This document shows, one piece after another, positions 57,210-64,000 of a DNA stretch of 64,000 nucleotides. The notes under the pieces are model-generated. The model did not search any database, was not told the origin of the DNA, and worked only from the letters and a program-made list of their open reading frames with translations. The position numbers and the translations under genes were made by a program. Source of the DNA: Gonatopus flavifemur (Eukaryota; Arthropoda; Insecta; Hymenoptera; Dryinidae); NCBI GenBank assembly GCA_018340375.1, contig JAFFJZ010000053.1:434001-498000 (forward strand), written 5' to 3'. Every line of letters begins with the position of its first letter. The stretch's first letter is position 1.

Positions 57210-57284
57210 CTCTCGAAAATCAAGACGAGACAAGACAAGACCAACACCAGTCTTGGTCTTGCGGCCACCTCTATCGAATATACA

Positions 57285-57545
57285 ATAATTCTTGTTATTG
57301 TAGCAATGTATAGTTGTCTTATTAACAATAAAATTGTCAATTCAGCAATTTTATTGCTGGTTGATATGTGACAATTCAGCAATTTCATTGCTGGTTAATA
57401 TGTGACAATTCAGCATTATCATTTGTCAACCTACAATAAAAATCGTGAAAATATGACCGTTAACATTGCTGAATTGACAATTCCATTGTTAACAAGACAA
57501 CGTGTATTGCTATAAGAACAAAAATTATTGTATTTCCAACAATCA
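57285..57545. repeat. foldback with TGACAATTCAGCAAT repeats
   Basis: TTGTTATTGTAGCAATGTAT at the left and GTATTGCTATAAGAACAAAA at the right, enclosing about three 47-bp tandem units of ATTGCTGGTTGATATGTGAC. Confidence 0.55.
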
Positions 57546-57601
57546 AATGCCAACAATTCTGTGATTGCTAGTTCCACGAAACACATTTCTCTCAGTGTTG
57601 G

Positions 57602-58067
57602 ATACCAGCGATCCCCGCTGTTGCAACTCGCCATACAAAATTGCCGACTGAGTAGACATTTTCTCGGCATGTAAGGAGATACTAGCGTCGGTATTGGACC
57701 TCTCTCTTTATCTAATGATTCTGTCTTCTTCTAACCAATGATGGGAGTTACCGACGCTAGTATCCGCGTATTGAAGAAGGATGAAATTTTCAGGAATCAA
57801 TCTTCAATCCTTCATCTACTGCTGTACATCACCCGAATCTTGAATTTCAAGAAGCAAGTTTATATTACCGACTGAGGAAAAAATGTTTCTTCGCAATTCA
57901 AAATTTGGGCGATAAACAGCAATAAATTAAGCATTGAAGATTTTTTCCTGAAAATTCTATACTTCTTCATGAATTCAGTTCAGATTATTCTTGCCGAGAA
58001 AATGTTCACTCAGTCGGTAATTTTGTATGGTGGGTTGCATCAGCGGGGATCGCTGATGTCCCCTTAA
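57602..58067. mobile_element. foldback, CCAGCGATCCCCGCTG termini, with nested MITE
   Basis: GCGATCCCCGCTGTTGCAAC at the left pairs with GGTTGCATCAGCGGGGATCG at the right; TTGCCGACTGAGTAGACATT is matched inside. At 57675-57770 a second small foldback (GAGATACTAGCGTCGGTA and TACCGACGCTAGTATC) is nested. Confidence 0.6.
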
Positions 58068-59500
58068 AACTTGAACAGTTCAATGAATTTGGTGAAATAT
58101 ATTGAGGCACATGATCCAGTGATCGTTGATGTCTGATGAATATCCTAGATACCTTTAAATTATTTTTTCTCACTGTTATTGAAAAACAACTCATTAGTAA
58201 ATGTGAATGAGAATTGGATAAAATCACCGTACCCAAAGCCCGTACATAAGAGTCAGCGTAAGAAGTTCGATAATTTGCAAAATATTGTGACTTGGAGATT
58301 CGTTACTTTCAGTGCTAGCACTGCAAGGTTACAAAATCGTACTCTTCACAGAATTTGTTAGTATTTACATGGATTGTTCAAGCTTCCAATTTATGAACGA
58401 ATTCACCTTCTTGGCAATTTGATTGTGAACAGAGACATTTGAAGTGTTATCCATATGCACTCATAACCTCAAAACTGCTGATCTTAGAGATACATTTGGC
58501 AAAACATCTTAAACATATCTTTCGGAAGATATCTTCAAGATGTCTACTTGATATGTCTGGTAGATGTCTTTCAAAAGATATCTTCAAGATATCTTGCTGA
58601 TGTTCGTTTTTATTGGTTCATTTTCATTGTCCATCAAAAATATATACTCTTCTAACAATTGATTTTGCATCCGCGAAACATTTTTTATATTGAGAAGGGG
58701 AGTTTTTTTCAAATCTTATCTTTATTCAATGATTTATTCTTTTGAGGGAAGGATATACTCTCTACATTATATCAACGACCCGCACGGAAATTCAGAGTCT
58801 CGCAACAGTCTTGCAAATAGTCTCGCGTCGTCTTCCAAGTGTCTCACTTATGGTACAATCGAATACCTTGGCGAGATTTCGCTAATAATCTCGCTCAAAG
58901 TCTCGCATAATATCGCTTCAATTCTTAGGAAAAAAAGTACAAACGTAGTTACATCACTCCAAATTGCAACTCTCTTTTCTAAACGCATGAAATATTTGAT
59001 TCCCTCATTAAATTTTCATTGATGCATGCATTGATTTTTCATTTTTGACTCATCGATCGTGCAGTTTTCCGCTATAGAAAAGACATTTCCATCAAAATGC
59101 ATTTCCATTTTCAGATATTACGATATTTTTTTGAGAAGGTGATAGAATCGGTGATTCAATAATTTATTGAGGATTTGGAATAACAACCATTACCTAATAT
59201 CGGTAATTCGTATTATTGGTTAGGAAGAAACTGGATTGTTTTTGGTAACAACGTTGTTAATGAAAGCTCGTTGCAAACTTTATGCCAGAATTTTTGTAAG
59301 GCTATAACCTGATAAAGGATGATCAATTATTCAGAAAAATCTGATTCTCCAATAATTCTTCAAGTTTTCCTGAAAATAATCATCTCACCCGGAAAAAAAT
59401 ATACTAGTTTTTCCTATTGTGCTTGCTAAACCAGGAACAGGGAGGTTTGTAAAATGTATTTTTACATGAAACTACGAGAGATTACGAATGATTAACTGAA
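58068..59500. other. intergenic DNA, no gene seen
   Basis: Holds an AAGATATCTT cluster (58480-58615) and a patch of repeated AGTCTCGC motifs around 58795-58915. No frame resembles a known protein. Confidence 0.5.
58480..58615. repeat. AAGATATCTT-type cluster
   Basis: GGAAGATATCTTCAAGATGT and AAAAGATATCTTCAAGATAT in close succession; third cluster of this kind in the window. Confidence 0.55.
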
Positions 59501-59693
59501 TTTTACTATACGCTGTATACAATTGAACGTTCAGCGTTTGAAATTTCAATCCTACACGGAGAAAAATAAACAGTGACCGTTACTGTGAATGACAGTAATC
59601 GGTTGAAAAACAAATGAAGATACAGTAGGATAGTAAAGATCATCGCGATCACCGTCATAGGTAATGCATTGAAATTTGTCATTACTGGCCGGA

Positions 59694-59785
59694 GGTGGTG
59701 GACGCGGCGGACGCTCAGGTAAGGCAGGTATCGATTTTTGGCTAATTTTGAATGCATTTGACCACGTCTGCCGTTTTGAAATTTC
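59694..59785. repeat. 90-bp inverted duplication, arm 1
   Basis: GGAGGTGGTGGACGCGGCGG through CATTTGACCACGTCTGCCGT matches, inverted, 61616-61706 with few differences. GC-richer than its surroundings. Confidence 0.7.
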
Positions 59786-60205
59786 AGAATATATATTATT
59801 ATTATTAACAGAAAATAATAATGGTAGATGATTATCACGCGTGTAACATAGTGGCAGACGGTTTTGAAAATGCCCAGAAAAAAATGTTTTTGGAAGGAAT
59901 TCACCAGATTTGCCATTAATTCATTGCTTGAAACAAAAAAATAATTTAAATTTATATTTGATTTTTCGTTTTTATTTATTCAATACAAAATTTAGGTCAA
60001 ATAATTTTAAAAAAATCACGCATGCATTACAAAATGAATATTTATATTTATGGATTTCGAACTCCATTCATGTCTTGCTTATCGTTGTGTCACTCGTCTT
60101 CATCCTCCATTGAATCGGATTCTATAAAAATTAAACGTAAATTGTAAAATATGAGTAATTTGTAAATCAATTCGAACATATTCGATAAAGAATTGATTTT
60201 TATTA

Positions 60206-60419
60206 CACGGAGGAAAATAATACAATAAAAATTACAACATTTTCTAGTAAATTAGTACTATATGTCTTCTTTCTTGAGAAGTACTCCTCAAATGTAGGAT
60301 AGAATACTACAACTGCAATAATTTCTACTACATTCTGTAAGAAAGCCTCTGAGATCGTCTGGTAATTGTGACGACATTTGACAAAATAATACCATTTTAC
60401 TACATTATTTTTCTCCGTG
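60206..60419. mobile_element. 214-bp MITE, CACGGAGGAAAAT termini
   Basis: CACGGAGGAAAATAATACAA at the left and ATTATTTTTCTCCGTG at the right, with paired TACTACA and TGTAGTA-type interior. Noncoding. Confidence 0.72.
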
Positions 60420-60669
60420 TTCCTGGTGAAAATGAAGCGTATACACAAAGCGAGAAGGAAACGTATACGAAGCGAAAAACGTTCCAACTCCCTCTTTTTG
60501 GAGCGTATGATACGCGCTTGCTGGAAAGTCATGAAATCATACGTTCTGTATACGTTTCATAAACTTCCGATCCCGTTTCGCATATGTTTCATGCAACGTA
60601 ATAGTAGGTTATATGAAACGTATGCGAGTCAAACCTATTCTGACTTCAAATAACATCTTAACAAAAAAA

Positions 60670-60745
60670 GCAACGACGATCCATGGCTCAGTGGATAAGA
60701 CCCTACCATAGTGAAAGTCACCGGTTCGATTCTCACCACAGGGTT
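60670..60745 (+). repeat. tRNA-like sequence with good A and B boxes
   Basis: TGGCTCAGTGG at 60684-60694 and GGTTCGATTC at 60723-60732 match polymerase III internal promoters. The T-stem and acceptor stem do not pair (ACCGG against CTCAC), so a pseudo-tRNA or SINE head is more likely than a working tRNA. Confidence 0.55.
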
Positions 60746-60976
60746 CAATTTTTTTGTTTAAATTTCTTAAATTTTTCGCGCTTCCTTTGTTCCAATTCCC
60801 GTTTCACATACTCTTTGTATCCTTTCCATTCAAGCTTCGTATACTTTCCATTGACGTCTCTGTTACCCTTCAGCATACTCTTCGATTACTCTTTCTGCTC
60901 GCTCCCATTCTCACCAGGGGTAACTTACCGGGAATATTGTTGATTAAGGGGTTATATCCCCCTTATTCTCTAAAAT

Positions 60977-61614
60977 AAGGTTGTTCAATAATTTTTTTTG
61001 AGCATTTCTTTGTGATAATCATGAGCAACCAATACACCAACCGATTGGGCAGCTCTTCAGGAGTGAGAGAAACTTTTTTTATTGGAAATTTTTTGCAAAA
61101 TGGCGGCTGTAGGACCGTTTTGCTGGAAACTATGGTTTGAAATCGGCAAGCAGCAGAACTTGAAGAGTTTTCATCTGATCGTCTTGAAAATTAAACTGTG
61201 ACTTCATCGTGTGATCATCTAGTGAAGTACACACGATCATAATTTCAAGAATTTTTTTCGCAAACTGGCGAGACCTTGAACAAAACATTTGAATTGAAAA
61301 AAAAATCGACTTTGATTGTTCATGAAAAACCATCCTGTTGACCAATCGATAAAATCGTGTGTACTTCACTGGATAATCACACGATGAAGTGACAGTTCAA
61401 TTTTCAAGTCGATCAGATGAAAATTCTTCAAGTTCTGCTGCTTGCCGATTTCAAACCATAGTTTCCAGCAAAACGATCCTACAGCCGCCATTTTGCAAAA
61501 AATTTCCAATAAAACAAGTTTCTCTTACTCCTGAAGAGCTGCTCAATCGGTTGGTGTATTGGTTGCTCATGATTATCGTAAAGGAATGCTCAAAAAAAAT
61601 TATTGAACAACCTT
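60977..61614. mobile_element. 638-bp foldback, AAGGTTGTTCAATAA termini
   Basis: AAGGTTGTTCAATAATTTTT at the left and TTATTGAACAACCTT at the right; long arms pair through GCAGCTCTTCAGGAGTGAGA, AAAATGGCGGCTGTAGGA and GCAAGCAGCAGAACTTGAAG. Confidence 0.75.
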
Positions 61615-61615
61615 T

Positions 61616-61706
61616 TTCAAAACGGCAGATGTGGTCAAATGCATTCAAAATGAGTCAAAAATCGATACCTGTCTTACCTGAGCGCCCGCCGCTTCCACCT
61701 CTTTGG
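61616..61706. repeat. 90-bp inverted duplication, arm 2
   Basis: Inverse of 59694-59785, starting immediately after the 638-bp foldback. Read forward it spells a short proline-rich frame (PVLPERPPLPPLW), probably chance. Confidence 0.65.
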
Positions 61707-62292
61707 GCTTAGTGAGTTCCCACCTCATGTACGGTAGGTATAGGGGCCTCAATGTATGAAAACCCAGGTCTGATCAAATACATACAGGTAGCCGTTCACT
61801 GGCTCATAGACTAAAACTCATTAACTTTGATTTCAACTCCGTTCTTCGGTGTTGAAAAAATTTTTCCGAAAAATTGAATGCGATGGGCTTGTAGAGCCTA
61901 AAATTTACTACGAAAAAGTTTCTGTGAGATAAAGCTGTACGACCAATAGTTTTGGGGGTCAATTTTAATAAATATCAACATCAAAGCCATAATAATTTTG
62001 GATTTATTGATCTTAAATGCCAAATTACCCTATAATACACTTTATGTGGCTCAAAAATTTATAACCTCAAAAATTACTTATTCAAATACAGTAATTGAAT
62101 GCAAACGTCAATGAATACAAGATTATAAGGGATTCAATGTCGAGTTTTATTGAAGTTCGCCTTCCAAGCTCTGTAACTCTAAAACTATTGATCGTACAGC
62201 TTTATCTCATACACTGAGAGAAAAAATTTCCGGGAACAATAAAACATTCAGTAGAATAGTCGCCATAAAATACTTAATTGATTCGAATAAAC

Positions 62293-62450
62293 TAGGGATG
62301 CACCGGGTCAGGTTTTTGCCGGATATCGGATACCGGATATCCGACCTTACGATCGTTGCCGGATACCGGATAATCCGGCCGGATCGCAATTGCCAGATAA
62401 TCCGGCCAAATATCCGTTGGCCGGATATTGAACATTTTTTTGTATTGATT
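62293..62450. repeat. hAT-like terminus with CCGGATA repeats
   Basis: TAGGGATGCACCGG is followed by many CCGGATA and TATCCGG motifs. The start resembles the hAT terminus TAGGGGTGCACGAGAC at 32948. No matching right end is found before 64000. Confidence 0.5.
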
Positions 62451-63484
62451 AAGAAAAATTAAAGAAAATTTGGGATTTACATCAACAATCTCGTTTCTCT
62501 GAAAATACTAATTTCCTATACTCAGACCAAGTCATCATTCTTATCAATCAGTTCTTATCCGTAATGAAGGATTGGATATAACTCGTTTAGTTATGGATAA
62601 TAACTCGTTTAGTTCTTTCATCCTTTCCAATCATTCCTAACAAATTCATACGTGACAGTTAATTTATAGTAATCCTAACGCTGCTGTCCTAGTTTCTATA
62701 CTATAGACCCAGACAGCACAAGAATTGTAAAAGAGCTCATAATGAATACAATGTATTATTGAAGAACCTGGTTGAACCTCGTGTTGTATCTAGGGAATAC
62801 TATGAAAGACTATACCATCTCGAACCCCCGGAATTTTTTATCACGAGTAAGGCATCAATTCCTCGACTGTACATTGACCCGAACATTCATTTGCTCAAAC
62901 TCCATTTGCCCAAATTCTATCAAACATCTCTTTCCAATTCTCAAGTTCAACAAAGGGGGAGGGGGGATAATTGTGGCACTGAAAATGTACATCAAACTTG
63001 AAATTTTCCGGTAAATGAATATTCGGACAAATGAGCAGTCGGGCAATTGATGCCCTGCCGGATTGCATTTATCGAATAAACAGGAGGCCAAATGCTACCT
63101 CTGAAGAGCCACCTTCTGCAGTAATATACTTTACGAGTCGCAAGAGTTTCGAGCTGATTTCCAAAGAATTACACGTGTACGTGTACCTTAGGCACTTTTG
63201 TGAAAAACCATTTTCATCCCAACGCAGCTTAGTTTTCGAGATATTCAACTTTGAATGATGAGCGTACATGATATACGGCAAGGAAGTACCTGATATACGC
63301 ATAGTACAGCAGGTCATGTATACACTGACTTACGGAACCGAATGCTACCTGATAACGTCGAAATGTTATTATTTATGATGAAGAACTTTGAAAAATGAAT
63401 GGAGTAATAACTTTCAATTTGTATTCTTCCGGAATATAGGAATTTTCAATAATAGAATGAAGCTAAACTCTTATAATTTCCAAA
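62451..63484. other. intergenic DNA, no gene seen
   Basis: AT-rich, short chance frames only; I see no element ends. Confidence 0.5.
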
Positions 63485-64000
63485 CCCTGGTTAAAATAAT
63501 TCAGTCAAAATAAATCGAATAGAATCTGGAAGAACACTGTGCAGGTTCCGATAAGATTTAACAAGATTCAACAAATTTTCCTCTGAAATAGCCCGTAACA
63601 TTAGCCATTAATAATTCGACATGAATGACTCAAGTCATGAAAAAAAAGTCCCACGTCATTGATTACTGTATTCACATTAATCAAATGTATTGCCTCAGTA
63701 TAGTATATTCCCAGATAAGAAAAATATGCTCATAATGGTACCATAATGGACCCATGGCAAAGAAGAAAAATGTTGGCATGATGGTACCAAGGTGTTTCTG
63801 TATCAAACACCGTTATTGGGGACAATCTATGCGAGCATTATGTTCCTCAATCATTGATAAAATATCGATGCGCGATGTGGCATTTGAAACAAGAGCCAAT
63901 GATGGTGTTACATTTATGATATCATGGATGCATTATGAGAAACCATTTCGCTCAAACATAATGGGTGTATTATTGACGCATACCGTGGCATCCAAAACAA
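63485..64000. repeat. CCCTGGTTA terminus and unassigned sequence to the window end
   Basis: CCCTGGTTAAAATAATTCAG at 63485 matches the start of the CCCTGGTTA family; the other end is not in the window. From about 63710, CATAATGGTACC and ATTATG-type motifs recur to the window end. Confidence 0.4.

Larger units (their letters stand above)
44177..57273 (+). mobile_element. giant composite hAT element, copy 2 (13.1 kb)
   Basis: Left end TGGAGGTGGTCTCAAGACGA, right end CTTGCGGCCACCTCTA. The flanking 8-mers are TTGAATAT (44169-44176) and TCGAATAT (57274-57281), one mismatch. It is in the opposite orientation to copy 1. It shares the last 8 kb (from about 49216) and the first 0.45 kb with copy 1, including the transposase pseudogene and its MITE. 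It differs by lacking the Ty3/Gypsy, ZMYM1-like and 11.7-17.8 kb material, and by carrying its own mariner, foldback and 45.3-47.1 kb block. Confidence 0.86.

Noticed and set aside
1464..57273. A single inverted segmental duplication to explain the two arms
   Set aside because: The arms end at TIRs and carry different 8-bp target duplications, which fits two transpositions better.
56241..57371. Two related small proteins (ending QPVDQTLIEGS) on opposite strands
   Set aside because: They are mirror readings of the two arms of a noncoding foldback.
60670..60745. Functional tRNA gene
   Set aside because: A and B boxes are good, but the T-stem and acceptor stem do not pair.

Overview
The window is AT-rich, intron-containing nuclear DNA from an insect, most likely holometabolous and possibly hymenopteran. 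The evidence is a hexamerin storage-protein gene and insect-type mobile elements (mariner, a DD41D 'visitor' element, Ty3/Gypsy, hAT, and many foldback MITEs). There is no operon structure. The hexamerin is the only host gene I can support; almost everything else is nested mobile DNA.

Layout. 1-1455 is flanking DNA with one tRNA-like remnant. 1464-21811 is a 20.3-kb composite hAT element bounded by related TIRs and an exact 8-bp duplication, GATATGAA. Its own transposase gene is decayed (minus strand, 10144 down to 2183). It also carries a Ty3/Gypsy retrotransposon (3596-8547), large foldbacks, a truncated ZMYM1-like (DUF4371) transposase gene (14433-16843) and a rearranged DD41D element (17854-20475). 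21820-44168 is host DNA. It holds four hexamerin exons (28355-28764, 28837-29153, 29242-29594, 40017-40429) coding for the last 496 residues; the last intron is 10.4 kb. That intron contains a 4,044-bp hAT element (32948-36991, TSD GGCTGGCC), which itself contains an element of the CCCTGGTTA family (34543-36971) with long internal arrays and a 5S-rRNA-like segment.

44177-57273 is a second copy of the composite hAT element, 13.1 kb and in the opposite orientation, with its own target duplication (TTGAATAT/TCGAATAT). It shares about 8-9 kb with the first copy. It uniquely carries an intact DD41D element (47178-49209), an intact mariner (53403-54688) and a 969-bp hAT foldback (56241-57209). Both composite copies carry the same 138-bp MITE inside the transposase reading frame, so the family probably spread with a transposase supplied by another element. 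57274-64000 is more foldback-rich intergenic DNA with no recognisable gene.

The two composite copies form long inverted arms around the hexamerin locus. This arrangement could permit inversion of the 22-kb interval and could yield double-stranded transcripts. These last points are inference; the TIRs, duplications, reading frames and splice phases were read directly from the sequence by eye.
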